From Coix lacryma-jobi var. lacryma-jobi (lineage: Eukaryota; Streptophyta; Magnoliopsida; Poales; Poaceae), in the NCBI GenBank assembly GCA_009763385.1, contig CM019826.1, forward strand, positions 99,184,848-99,248,847: a stretch of DNA of 64,000 nucleotides, written 5' to 3'. The notes beneath the pieces are model-generated. The model made no database searches, was not told where the DNA came from, and saw nothing but the letters and a program-made list of their open reading frames with translations. The position numbers and the translations under genes were made by a program. Positions 46,367 to 58,179 of this stretch are shown one piece after another; within the stretch, counting starts at the first letter, position 1, and each line of letters opens with the position of its first letter.

Positions 46367-48967
46367 CAATAAAAAGACATAGGGTGAGCATACGGTCCAA
46401 CACTGGGGTGAGTGAAATATGAAGAATACCAGTGTTGGGCCGGCTGCTCAAAAGAACGGTTAGTAGAAAAACCATTCCTAGCACGCCTATGGGTAAAGCG
46501 ATCACCACGCACAGGAAAACGTGGTCCGCTAAGGGAAGAGCGTCCATCGCGATACTCAAAACGCGGTGGAGGGAAACGCTCAACAAAGCCACTGCCACGG
46601 GGTCCATATCCTGCAAAGTCAGGACCCCGTCGGGCAACACCTCCCTGACGCCTAGGACCTTGAGGCACTGTACCTCTAGGCCTAGCAGCTCTCCTCTGAA
46701 CATTCGGCACATATACATCATGGAAAGGATGATGCATGTCCGCATTATTCATCTCCCTAACACGGCGCTCCTCTCTCTTGCGCCTAAAGCAAAACTCACT
46801 CAAGTTTCCATCTCTCCCAGTGCTCACAATGGTAACTCACCACTCTCATAGGGGGGTTGTTGGTACTCACGGTAGTGGGTATGGATCACTTTGCCCTTTT
46901 GTGGCATAAGCTCCTCTTGGGTAGGTGGCATTGTATCAAGCATGTTTTTCAGGTGGTTTGGTTTGGGATGCCACACTTGTTTCTTGGGTGGAGCTCTCGG
47001 AGGTTCTTCATACACTCCATCTTTGGTGTTAGGCTTGAGAGGCTCTTTGGGTGGAATCTTGGTAAGCTTGGGAGTAGTGGTGGAGTTGGGCTTCTCACTC
47101 GGGTTAAGACCACTCGACTCTCCAATCTTCCTAAAAGAAGAAACATCAACACCCTGAGCAAAACCTACACCAGGACCTCCAGCAGCACGCTTAAACTGAG
47201 CAATCATCATCCCAAGCTGCGGCTCTTTACAAGATACCCATGACAAGATGGTCTGAAGGTATGTGTTTTCCTCCTCGGTTTGCATCTTTCCATGCTTCAC
47301 ATTTACGATCTCCATCTCCAAACCCTCGCACAAAGCGCACCTAGACACACAAGTGCTACCCGAGCCGGCCTTCTCAAGAGACTCAATCTTGGCATTCTTC
47401 TCTGCCAACTCGGTTTGCAAGCCAGCACAAGACTTGCACGCACCCAACAACATAGGTCTAGCCCGGAGCTCATCCACCTCTCCAACCAAAGCAGCATACT
47501 TACCTCTCAAAGTGAGAAGGTCAGTCATGTGCTTGGTACACATCTCACACTCACTCTCATCGGAGACTACAACGGTGGACTTAGCAAACTCAAGCTCCCT
47601 CACCGTGTCCTCCCACTTCTGCCTAAACTCCTTCCTCTCTCCAGCTGCACGTCTCAACAACTTGTCTTGACTAAGCAAAGCAGCAGTAAGTTTTTCAACT
47701 TCAGCGAAGAGTTCCTTAGGAGTCTGGGATACCTGTGAGGAGTCATCATCGTTCCGCGAGGTTTCCTCCAGCTTGCCATCGACCTCATCGCCAAGCGCCA
47801 TGGTACAGAAGCCTTCATTATCGGCGAAGAAGGAGAGACCGTTCAGCTTGTCCTCGATCCTCTTCTTCTTCTCGAACTCATCGTCGCTTGAGATAGCGGA
47901 GTCGTCATCCGAGCCATCGATGTGGCTGAGCGTGGCGAAGAAAGCACGCTGCTTAGCCAGGGCCTTCTCCAAGTACTTCTTCTTGATGTACTCCTTATCG
48001 AAGCCGCCCTTCCGCTTGTGCTTAGCGGGGACGTACTTCTCCTTGCGCTTGCCGGAGTCGTACTTGTGCCCATGATCGCCCTTCCCAGATGTGTGCTTGT
48101 TCTTCTTGGGACAGTTGGCGATGAAGTGGTCGGGGTCGCCGCACTCAAAACATCCCGAGCGTCCTCCGCGGTGACGGTTCATGCGGTTGTTGTGAAACCG
48201 CGAGAACCGGTTGGCAAGCAAAGCCGACTCGTCATCCCCCATGAACTCCAGCTGCTCCTCTGTGACAGAAAGAAGTGAAGAGAGTGCAAATCCTCCAGAG
48301 GGTTAGCAGAAGAGCCAGAAACCAAAGCCATCGATGGGCCAGAAGTATTTTCATAAGAAGCCCTCGACATGGCGTCAATCTCACTAGACTTGAGCTTACT
48401 AAAGAGCTCGTCGCATGTGAGGGTCTCATATTTAGACGATTTGATGATCGCCTGGACCTTTGAGTCCCACACCGACCGATCGAGAGTATGCAAAAGCTTC
48501 AAAGCTCTCTCATGATCGTCGGAAGGAAACAGCTCCTTGTTCGCCCTCATCTTGTTGACAATCACCTGAAAGCGAGCAAATAAACTTTCTATGCTCTCGC
48601 CAGGCATGTGTCTAAAGTTCTCATACTCCCGCTTGTGCGACTCGTAGAGACGGGATTTGACTTGAGTGGTTCCCTCATGGAAGCGTATGAGGGTCGCCCA
48701 AATCTCACGAGTCGTGGGGAGATGAGAAACGCGATCAAACTCAGACATGCTAAAACAGGAAAAAAGAGCATTACGCGCTCGGCTATTGGCATCGTGCTCA
48801 TCGATCTGAAGCTGAGTAGCACGAGCAGCCAAGACAACGTAATCGGCCTTGTTGCAAATCTCCCAAACAGAAGAGCCCATGCACTGGAGATAGGCCGACA
48901 TGCGTATTTTCCAATACGCATAGTTCGTCCCATCGAAAAACGGTGGTTTGCCCACACCGTGATCCAT
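46366..48967 (-). pseudogene. gag: Sirevirus B gag, two frameshifts
   Basis: It starts at ATG 48967. The UBN2-like gag domain is intact (MDHGVGKPPFFDGTNYAYWK to about residue 200). A frameshift lies near 48270. The first zinc knuckle is CFECGDPDHFIANC (near 48145). A coiled coil with CxxC pairs (CEMC, CKSC, CALC) follows. A second frameshift near 46830 damages the second zinc knuckle, which resumes as GNLSEFCFRRK. The tail is rich in Arg, Gly and Pro. The TGA stop (46366-46368) overlaps the pol ATG by one base. Confidence 0.9.
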
Positions 48968-49016
48968 GTCGCCTTCTGTGGATCTGGAACCGGCTAAGGT
49001 GGAAGATCCTTAACCT

Positions 49017-49028
49017 GCTTCGATAACA
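49017..49028 (-). other. Primer binding site of Sirevirus B
   Basis: On the minus strand it reads TGTTATCGAAGC, two bases after the LTR end. This is a two-base variant of TGGTATCGGAGC. Confidence 0.85.
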
Positions 49029-49030
49029 AT

Positions 49031-50947
49031 TGAAGGACCGAAGATGCTACCAGAAAGCGACCAGAGGGGGGTGAATGGGAGCTTCAAAATTTCCTTTCGG
49101 AAACTTGTCGCCACTGTCCCGAGAATCAACCCCTAAGAGCAAACCTAGAGCTTGCAAGTGTCCACGACCCTAGATGTAGGGTGGATGCTTCCAAGAAGCA
49201 CAGCGAGACACTACACAACTCTAGAAACCCAACGCAAAAGCCGGAAATCAAAACCGACAACGGACGAACGAACCGCGGACGAAAAAGCGCAGAAACACCT
49301 ACATCGGACGCGTTCGATGGTCAAATGAGCTTCTCTGGAACCTTAATGGACTGGCATCGGACGCTACTACAGTGAAACCCTAGCGTCCGATGCTAGACCC
49401 CCGGCGCGTCCGATGACAACGGACGCTCCGATGGTCAGCGTCCGATGCTCCTTCAAAAGAGCTGTCAGATGACATGTGGCATCGGACACGTCCGATGTGA
49501 TGAACACGGCGTCCGATGCTCACGTCTTGAGCGTCCGATGGTCCCGAAACAGTGCTGTTCTTTCGCAAAATTCACCCGATCTCCTCCGAATCAAAAGCTC
49601 CAGGCTTAGACTTGGTATGAGGAGTTCCAAGGAGGTTAGTGATCTAACCCAAAGAGATCATGGCTCGAACCAAACTCTAAATCGGTGAATTGGAAGAGTT
49701 CGGGGCAAAGGGAGCAAAACCGATCCAAAATGAAAATCGACCGATCTACTAGCTCATGAGGTTAGAGGAAAATTCCTTCGGTGGAAAGAAGTGCCTCACG
49801 ATCTAGAACAACTTGGTTCAAACCGATTTGCAAAAGACGCACCAAGTAGAGAGATCGATCAACCAGAAAAACGTGGAGAAAAGCAACCCGCGAAGAACAA
49901 TACCAAAACGTGAATCACAACCACGAATTTGCAACCGTGTGGCTACCACACGCTACAATAGTGAGATTATGGTCTCACTTCCTCAAAATCTCTAGTACAC
50001 AGAGGTATGGTTCTCTGCGGATCTCAGTAGCTACAGCAGGGATTGGGAGAGCGGGAAAACCCTAGAAGCAAAGAGCAAATGACTGAAAGGGTACCGAGAT
50101 GGTTTGGGAGGTGGGTGTCTCCCCCTACTTATCCTAATTCTAATTCCCACTCTACCCCTAGTTATTTACAGAGCGAACTAGCCAAACCCTAAGGCTATCC
50201 TGAACCAACTCGAAGATAGTGTTGATCCGACGGCCACGCCCGCACAACTTGTAGCGTTGCCTCGACGCAACCTCACCGATTGCCGCCACGTGCCGCCACC
50301 GCTCTGCTTGTCCTTTTCCCGGACTCCGCCCCCTGGTTTTGTGGCCGAAACCGAGAAACCAGGCCTTCACGTCCATCCCCCGTTTTTGAGGCCCAAACCG
50401 GGAAACCAGCCGTCCATCGTCTGAGTTTTGTGGCCCAAACTCAGAAACCTGCCAGCGCCCAGGTTTTGAGGCCCAAACCTGGAAACCGTCCTCAGGCCGA
50501 GTTTTGTGGCCCAAACTCGGCAAACCCGCAGCACCCAGGTTTTGTGGCCCAAACCTGGAAACCGTCCACCGGTGGTTTTTCTGTGGCTCAACCACCAAAC
50601 CGATGTTGTAGAGAGGATGCACCGCCTGTGCACCCCGTCCACCGACACGTGTCCCTAGGTCCTCGACCTGAGCAACACCATGCCCCGCAAGTCTCTGCTC
50701 GTCGCTGTCCCAGGCTGTCAGCCACCACAGCTAATCCTCAGGCCACCGGTCCCTCAGTCCAAGCCTCACGTCCGACCTTCACCGCTCCCGGTCCGTCGGC
50801 ACGACACGTCTCTACTTGACCTTCACCTTGCCTTCGATCATTGTCTCCGTGCTCGACACCTGCACAACACAAGCCAAAGAACATGCGCATCAAACCCGTT
50901 GACAATCACTCATCACTCGAGACTCGGCATACACCCATGTATCCGCA
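49031..50947 (-). mobile_element. Sirevirus B 5' LTR
   Basis: It is 1917 bp and the same type as the 3' LTR. It contains the CATCGGACGC palindrome array (49300-49545) and the U3 hairpin array (50320-50600), including the first unit GGTGGTT/AACCACC (50571-50597). Confidence 0.93.
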
Positions 50948-51589
50948 TGGCGGCCATGCGGCGGAGAAGGAGAGGGGACAGAGGGTTTGGTCGGGGGAGT
51001 GGAAACAACGCGCGAGGAGCGGTGGTTTCCGGTGTTTGGTGTTCGGCAGGTGAGGCAGCGAACAGCTTACGGGGCGCCGGCATACGGCGCACGCGGGCGA
51101 GCGGCGCGGCGCACGCGGGGAAGGAGAAGAGGGGGATGATAGGTAGGACCCACAGAGGTTTAAACAAAGGAGGATTTGTCTATTTTCTTTCCTAATTTTT
51201 AACTCCCAAATTATGATGAATTAGGAAAAGGTCCTAAAAGCAAAGTTGCTTAGAATTTTATGAGGAACAATTCATCTTTAAGGCTCAAGTCCAGATTCTG
51301 CCTGGAAAATTGAATTTCACTCCTAGCCTAATTTTCTAATGCAAGAAATAAATACTAAATGACCTTTTCTGAAAAAGTGCTTTTAAGCAAAGTTGTTTCT
51401 CTTTTTAAGATCTACAACTTTGGTTTAAGGCATTTCCTTGGGAAAACAAAGCATCTATTATCTAGATTAGAGACTTAGCAAAGGACTTAAACAAACACAC
51501 CACACAAGATGCACATGAAATGATATGATGCTATTCTCATGACATGTCAAGTTATGCATTTAGGGTTGCTTAACACCAGGGGTGTTACA
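50948..51589 (-). mobile_element. Chromovirus M 3' LTR, start
   Basis: On the minus strand it begins TGTAACACCCCTGGTG at 51589, directly after the polypurine tract of M. It is interrupted at 50948 by Sirevirus B. TGACATGTCA-containing sequence near the start is shared with LTRs N and Q. Confidence 0.85.
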
Positions 51590-51604
51590 GCCCTCCCCTC
51601 CTTA
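51590..51604 (-). other. Polypurine tract of chromovirus M
   Basis: On the minus strand AAGGAGGGGAGGGC directly precedes the LTR start TGTAACACC. It primes plus-strand synthesis in Ty3/gypsy elements. Confidence 0.85.
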
Positions 51605-51612
51605 AAGAAATC

Positions 51613-54600
51613 TCATCCCGAGATTTGAGTTACTGACCATTTCTTATAATATTGTGGATACACCTCCCTTAAATAGTCATCTGTTTCCCAAGTGGCATCT
51701 CGATCGTCTTGTTCACTCCACATTACTTTGCATTGCTTCACTATTCTTCCATGGGTTACTCTTTCTTTGGTATCAAGTACTCGATGCGGTTGCACGGAGT
51801 TAGTGAGATCGGATTGCAGTTTGATGTTTGCTGGTTGTACTTCTTCTTCCAATACTCAGAGACATTTCTTCAACTATGACACATGGAATACAGGGAATAT
51901 AGCTTTCAAGTGTTTCGGTAATTGCAGTTGATAAGCTACTTCTCCCCTCCTGTCCAAAATCTGGTACGGCCCCACAAATCTTGGTGCTAACTTTCTTTTA
52001 ACTTTGAAACGTTTGACACCCTTCATAGGTGAAACCTTCAAGTAAACGTAATCGCCTTCACTGAACTCAAGTGGTCTTCTACGCTTATCTGCATAGCTCT
52101 TCTGTCGAGATTGTGTTGCTGCCATATGTTGTTGAATTGTTCTAACTTGTTCTTCTGCTTCTTTAATGAAATTGATTCCATAGTACCGACGTTCTCCCGG
52201 TTCAACCCAATTCACCGGTGTCCTGCACCTTCTACCAAACAAAGCTTCAAAAGGCGCCATCTGAATGCTTTCTTGGTAACTGTTGTTGTAGGAGAATTTT
52301 ACTAAAGGTAACCATTTTTCCCAAGAACCTTTTGCTGAAATCACGCAGGCTCTCAACATATCTTCCGATACTTGGTTCACTCTTTCTGTTTGTCCTGAGG
52401 TTTGGGGATGATAGGCAGAACTACGGATTAATTCTGTACCTAACTCCTTTTGCAGATTTTCCCAAAACGGTGCGGTAAACTATGATCCCCGATCCGATAC
52501 TATGGTCTTCAGTATACCATGAAGTCAAAAAATTTGATTCATGTAGATTTCCGCATAATCTGGCGCTCGATAGCGGGTCTTGACGGGAATAAAATGTGCA
52601 GTCTTGGTGAGACGATCCACAATTACCCATATCAAATCATTTCCTTTCGGGGTAGTCGATAGACCAGTGATAAAGCCCATACTCACTTCTTCCCATTTCC
52701 ACTCAGATACTGATAATGGTTGAAGCATTCCGGCTGGTTTCAGGTGAATGGCTGTTACCCGACAACTGGTATCACATCTGGGCACATAAGCAGCAATTTC
52801 TTTCTTCATTTTGGTCCACCAAAATCTTGGACGCAAATCCTGATACAATTTGGTACTACCAGGATGAATAGATAATTTCGACAAATGCGCTTCATCCATA
52901 ATCTGATTCCTGAGTTCTTTGTCCTTTGGTACCACTAAGCGCTTGTCAAACCATAGAACTCCATTGTTATCAACTCAAAAATGTTTCACTGGTTCGGTTG
53001 TAGCTTTCATCTTCTCCTTGATATGATAAATTTCTTTATCTATTTTTTGTCCTTCAAGGATTTGGTTAACTAACATGCTCCGCAGCTCGATATTGTGAAG
53101 AATCGCAGGATGCATCAGACTGAACTCATCTTCTGGTGTTAGCTTCAAGGCATTGCAATGCAATTTCCGACTCAAAGCATCGGCAACTACATTCGCCTTT
53201 CCTGGATGCTGCAGATTATAATCCTTGATTAATTTAAGCCATCTTCTCTGCCTCATATTCAACTCAGGTTGAGTGAAAATATACTTGAGACTTCTGTGAT
53301 CCGTATACATATTGCAGACGTTACCAAGCAGATAATGCCTCCAAATTTTCTGAGCATGCACGACGACATCTAACTCCAAATCATGTGTAGGGTAATTCAC
53401 TTCATGTTTCCTTAATTGACGAGAAGCATAAGCAATCACTCTTCCGTCTTGCATAAGAACACAACCCAAACCAATATTTGATGCGTCACAATAAACATCA
53501 ACTGGCTTTTCAATGTCCGGTTGAGCTAAAATAGGTGCAGTGCTCAACAATTTCCGCAAGGTTCGGAAAGCTGTTTCACACTCTTCTGTCCAGATGAACT
53601 TTTGATTCTTTTGCAACAAGCTTGTCATTGGCTTTGCAATCTTAGAAAAATCTGGAATAAGACGGCGATAGTAACCGGCTAAACCAAGAAAACTTCAAAT
53701 CTCCCCAACTGAAGTAGTAGCTTCCCAATCCACTACTTCTTATACTTTGTTGGGATCCACAGAGATTCCTTCTTCCGACAGGATATGACCAAGGAAATGT
53801 ACCTTGTTCATCCAAAACTCACATTTGCTAAACTTGGCATAGAGTTTATGCTCTCGAAGCCTGGTCAAAACAACTCTCAAGTGTTCAGCATGGTCTTCCT
53901 GGTTCTCTGAATACACTAGAATATCATCAATAAACACTACCACAAACTTATCCAATTTCGGCATGAAAACTGAGTTCATCAAGCTCATAAAGTATGTTGG
54001 AGCGTTTGTCAACCCAAAAGACATGACAAGGTACTCATATAAACCATATCTGGTTGACAATGCGGTCTTCGGGATATCTTGTGGTCGAATTCTGATCTAA
54101 TGATAACCGGATCTCAAATCGATCTTGGAAAACACTTTGGCTCTTGATAACTGATCAAACAAAATGTCTATCCGTGGTAACAGATACATGTTCTTGACGG
54201 TCACGGCATTGAGTGGACGGTAATCGATGCACATCCTTAATGACTTATCTTTCTTCTTAACAAACAAGGCTGGACAACCCCATTCTGATATACTTGGCTG
54301 AATAAACCCCTTACCTAAAAGTTCCTTTATCTGTGCCTTGAGTTCTGCCAGCTCGTTAGTCGGCATACGATACGGTCTTCTTGAGATTGGTGTTGTTCCT
54401 GGTAACAACTCAATTGCAAACTCCACAGCTCTCTTGGGTGGTAACCCTGGTAACTCATTCGGGAAGACGTTCGAAAAGTCACGGACAACTGGAATTTTGG
54501 AAAGATCTTCTATTGCAAGAGTGCAAGACAAGTCAACGAAATTGACACCTCGAGGAAGAGATACACAAAGATTGTTACTCGTTCGTCCATCAGATAATGT

Positions 54601-56061
54601 AAGAGTTCTATTAGCAGTGTCTAACACCGCGTTCCACATACTCATCCAACTCATACCTAAAACTATATCCAAGCTTAGTCTGGGCAAAACTACTAAATTG
54701 GCTCCAAATTTATGCCCTCCAATTTTGACGGTTGCATTACAAACCATCTGTCTAGATAACACACTACTTCCCACAGAGCTTATACGAAACCCATAATCCA
54801 TTTTAGACATTTCTTGATTATGGTTTTGTGCAAATGCTTTGCTCATGAAGTAATGCGATGATCCAGAATCAAATAAAACAACTGCAGGATGGTCATTGAC
54901 AAGAAACATACCGGCAGTCACAGGTTCTCCTGCACGAGCTTCTTCAGCTGCCATGTGATGCAGACGTGCTGGGTAGTTGGTCTGCTGCTTCTTCGGGTGT
55001 GGGCAATACCTCACAAAGTGCCCCTCTTGGTTGCAATTAAAGCAAGGTCCACGAGCAATAGACTTGCCTCCAGTTGAACTGCCTTGACCAACTCGAGCTT
55101 GTGTATTCGCTATCTTGTACGACCTCTGGTTGCGTTGGTATTGCTGTTGGTTTCTCTTCTGGGGTGGCCTGAAACGAGCTCCAGGCACTAGTGGACGGTA
55201 TTGGGAACGCTGAGCTGGTGGTCCCCTAGGCTGAGATGGTCCAGACTCAAGGGTTCTCTTTCAAGCCTTGCCCGCAGCATGCTTGTTGTTGTGGTTCTCT
55301 TGAGTCAGACAATCACTGATGATGTCATTAAAAGTGGTACGAGATGATGTACCCATAGACTTTCCCATCTTGGTGTTCAACCCTCTCTTAAAACTTTCTA
55401 TCTTCTTAGCTTCAGTATTTACGAACTCCAGAGCATAACAGGACAAGGAATTGAACATGCGATGGTACTCTGTGATTGAGTGAGTTCCCTGGGTCAGAAT
55501 CATAAATTTGGCCACCTTCATCTGAATTAACCCTAGCAGAATATAATGCCCTCGAACGGCTTGCGAGAACAATTCCCAGATTATAGGGGCACAGGCAGGA
55601 TAGGTAGTGCGATGGTGTCCCCACCATATCCCGGCCGGTCCCTGAAGTTGGTGCGCGGCATACTCCGCCTTTAGTTCCTCCGTAAGCCTGAGCAAATGGA
55701 ACTTCTACTCTATGGTATGTAACCATTCTTCCGCCTCTAGAGGTTCCATAGCTTCCTTGAAAATGGGCGGCTTGGTATCTAGAAAGTCCTTGAATGAGCT
55801 ATACTGGTTCGTCTCGGGGCGTCGATTGTCACGCTCCAAGTTCACCCGTAGCAGTGCATCGATATTGCGTTGGCGCCCCAAGAACTGAGCAAAGAGTTGC
55901 TCTAGAGGGGCTGGTGGAGGAGGTGGTGGATTGCGGTTGTCTCGGTTGTCATCATTACCACCACTTCCGCCAGCTCCACTGCGAGTTGTCGTCATCTGCA
56001 TGGGTTGGCAACAAGTGACCATTAGGTGACGTTGCAATAATTGTAGAGAATGATAAACCAT
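51613..56061 (-). pseudogene. gag-pol: Chromovirus M gag-pol with chromodomain, ten stops
   Basis: One frame of 1483 codons runs without any frameshift. The N-terminus is Gly/Asn/Pro-rich. The gag domain is followed by a zinc knuckle (CFNCNQEGHFVRYC near residue 340). The protease (LFDSGSSHYFM) is near 398. The RT has FSKIDLRSGYH and an FIDDILVYS active site near 710. RNase H has VYCDASNIGLGCVL near 858. The integrase has HHCC-type motifs and the GPY motif RFVGPYQIL. A C-terminal chromodomain (VMWSEQDDRDATWE, about residues 1420-1470) completes it. Premature stops begin at 55707, 55263, 54099, 53742, 53697, 52977, 52527, 52482, 51876 and 51858. Each fits one C-to-T change from CAG, CAA or CGA. 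Confidence 0.9.
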
Positions 56062-56352
56062 GCCATACTGAATTTATTCGGAAAACAAGTTCGCCAACCA
56101 ATTACAGAGGCATAATAAATTTCAATCCACATCGCAGCATCACATAATGAGATCGCTCATTAACATAATCATGCAAACGTCAACATGACACATCCGTAAA
56201 TGCCCGAATATACAGGACTTTTCTGAATATCTTTGCACCATGTGCACATAGATAACATTCCAACATTACATCCAACTCACAACAACAACAAAATATCAAG
56301 TTCAACGACATGAGACAAAAGATCGCTAGGTACTAGAGACAAGCTATCTAGC
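56062..56352 (-). other. Gap between the extra ORF and gag in M
   Basis: About 290 bp of AT-rich, non-coding sequence. Nothing recognised. Confidence 0.6.
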
Positions 56353-57382
56353 CTACTCCTCGGCGGCACCATCGTCACTAGATACATCTAAAGAGCCACT
56401 AGAAGAGTCACGAGGATCTAGGTCCTCCTGAGGAAAGATGGGGTTCCTCTCATTCTCTCGGCGATGAATCTCCTCATGTAGATGGTCGTTGTAGTCCTCG
56501 AGATGGTGAAGCTGTAGCTCAAGGTCTCCCACTCGAAGCCTCAGAAGGGTGTTCTCCTCGGTAGTGTGAATGCCCTCAACACACACACCGCGAAGAGCCT
56601 CCTCGGTCTCACTCATGACCAAGGCCAAGAAGGTTGTTGCTCCCTGCTGCTCGCTGAGCTGCTGTGAAGTCTCCTACTCTCTCTGAAGTGTCTCCTACTC
56701 TCTCTGAAGTGTCTGGTCTCTCTCGATAGTCATATGAGCTAATTCTGCAGTGAGACGATCTATCTTTGTAGTGTGCTCCTCATGCCTTCGGTGCTGTGCA
56801 GCTAACTCCTCACTGAGAATGTGGTCCAAATGGTCATAGCTGCATGACAAACACCCATATGTAGCCATGAGTGCAGCCATAGCATTCCCAGCTGGTTCGG
56901 CACAGTACTCCCTCTCCTGTGGACTGGTCTCAAGCACAGTAACTCTAGGCTAACGCCACACCGATAGGTAGGGGTCCGCTGTCAGAAAGATGCTAGCAGT
57001 GGCCTGCACAACCACCTCCGGATGATCCTCCATAATGTCCCGAAGAACAGTATAGGCTACCCTATTAGCTCCATCCCACGGGGTCCTGCCCCTGTAGTGC
57101 AAACACTCGGTGACTCCAAACTTGGTCATGCTCGTCACAATTGGCAACGTCGACCTCCATTGTGTACATGTAGCAGTTCTCTGAGATCTGCACGCGGTGC
57201 CAGGTGTACTACGGCTCCTGACCCTCCTGGTAACCAACCAAGTGCAACACCCTCCAAAGGATGGTAGGCATGCTGTACTCGTCCAGGAAATCCTCCGATC
57301 CCTCAGCAGTCCATGATCCCAATAGGTAATTAGGCCTCTTGCCTCCAGCTGACTTATGAGCGGTACGCTTGGTACGGGCCAT
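56353..57382 (-). pseudogene. Extra ORF of chromovirus M with a histone H3-like N-terminus
   Basis: After the ATG (57382-57380) the protein begins ARTKRTAHKSAGGKRP. Histone H3 begins ARTKQTARKSTGGKAP, so 12 of 16 positions agree, including those of K4, K9, S10 and K14. No histone fold follows. The next ~60 residues are globular-looking (LDEYSMPTILWRVLHLVGY, then HRVQISENCYMY). After a frameshift near 57090 come VAYTVLRDIMEDHPEVVVQATA, a coiled-coil region rich in Leu, Glu, His and Arg, and an acidic Ser/Asp/Glu C-terminus ending SSDDGAAEE. Stops are TAG at codon 58 (57211), at 56952 and in two copies of a duplicated 24-bp unit near 56672-56697. It lies between the PBS and gag on the same strand. 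Its function is unknown. Confidence 0.75.
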
Positions 57383-58165
57383 CTAAAAGAAGTTTATCCA
57401 CATAAGTTTTAATTAGTTGAGAACAACATTTATTAAGAAAACGGGACTGATAACATAAGGAAGGAAGTATTATTAATGCAGGAATGTTTAACCATGATGC
57501 ATGCACATCACATATGCCCTCACTATCTAAGAATCTAACGGCTAGACGGTGGCATACAACATTCACTCATAGCGTTAACTAAACGGACTACACATTCGCA
57601 AGTTAGTGTACCTGCAGAAAATCACTTCAGCCCTGCCCACAGTATGAATATCATGTATTGCTGAAATTTAAATCTAGATACTAACTTAGGTGTACACCCC
57701 ATATACACGTAAGTAGTATATGCACCCATCAGAACAATATTACTCCCATAATTAAATACCTTCACCTGCACCCGTGTGCTTGTGTGTACAGGTTTCAGTA
57801 CCAAACTAGCTCTCCCCTAGGCCAACAGTTGTTTGGTCATGCTCTCACAACTCACTCATTACCTTGGCGTAGAGGCAAACTGATCCATACATTACTATTC
57901 CGAAGAATAGCACCCATACAATTCCCCATTGCCGTATGGACGACAGTATTCAACAAGAATCCAAAACATGATGCACAACCCCCAAGTTAGTACTTAATTA
58001 AGCCACCTAAGATCCTAATTGGGCATAAGGATATGATCACTGGCAAACCTTAGTTTTTAACTTAAGGCTTTCAAATCCTAAATATAACTATTAGTTGGCA
58101 AATACTAATCTTACTTGGAAAATACTAGTTTTCAAATATACTTATGAACAATAACGCTAAACTAT
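57383..58165 (-). other. Leader of chromovirus M
   Basis: This is 780 bp between the PBS and the extra ORF, AT-rich, with no credible coding sequence. It would be the 5' untranslated leader, where packaging and dimerisation signals usually lie, but none is recognised here. Confidence 0.65.
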
Positions 58166-58177
58166 GCTCTGATACCA
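58166..58177 (-). other. Primer binding site of chromovirus M
   Basis: On the minus strand TGGTATCAGAGC lies two bases after the LTR end (58180). It is complementary to the 3' end of initiator-methionine tRNA, as used by Tekay-type chromoviruses. Confidence 0.9.
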
Positions 58178-58179
58178 GA

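Larger units (their letters stand above)
39698..50947 (-). mobile_element. Sirevirus B, complete structure, minus strand
   Basis: This is an 11,250-bp Ty1/copia element with both LTRs uninterrupted and the exact duplication TGGCG (39693-39697 and 50948-50952). It is the least damaged Sirevirus here: gag and pol run 48967 to 43165, with a few frameshifts and stops. It serves as the reference for judging mutations in A and C. Confidence 0.94.

Noticed and set aside
57335..57382. A real histone H3 gene or pseudogene
   Set aside because: Similarity ends after about 16 residues; none of the H3 core sequence follows, and the ORF sits in the normal order PBS - ORF - gag of a retrotransposon.
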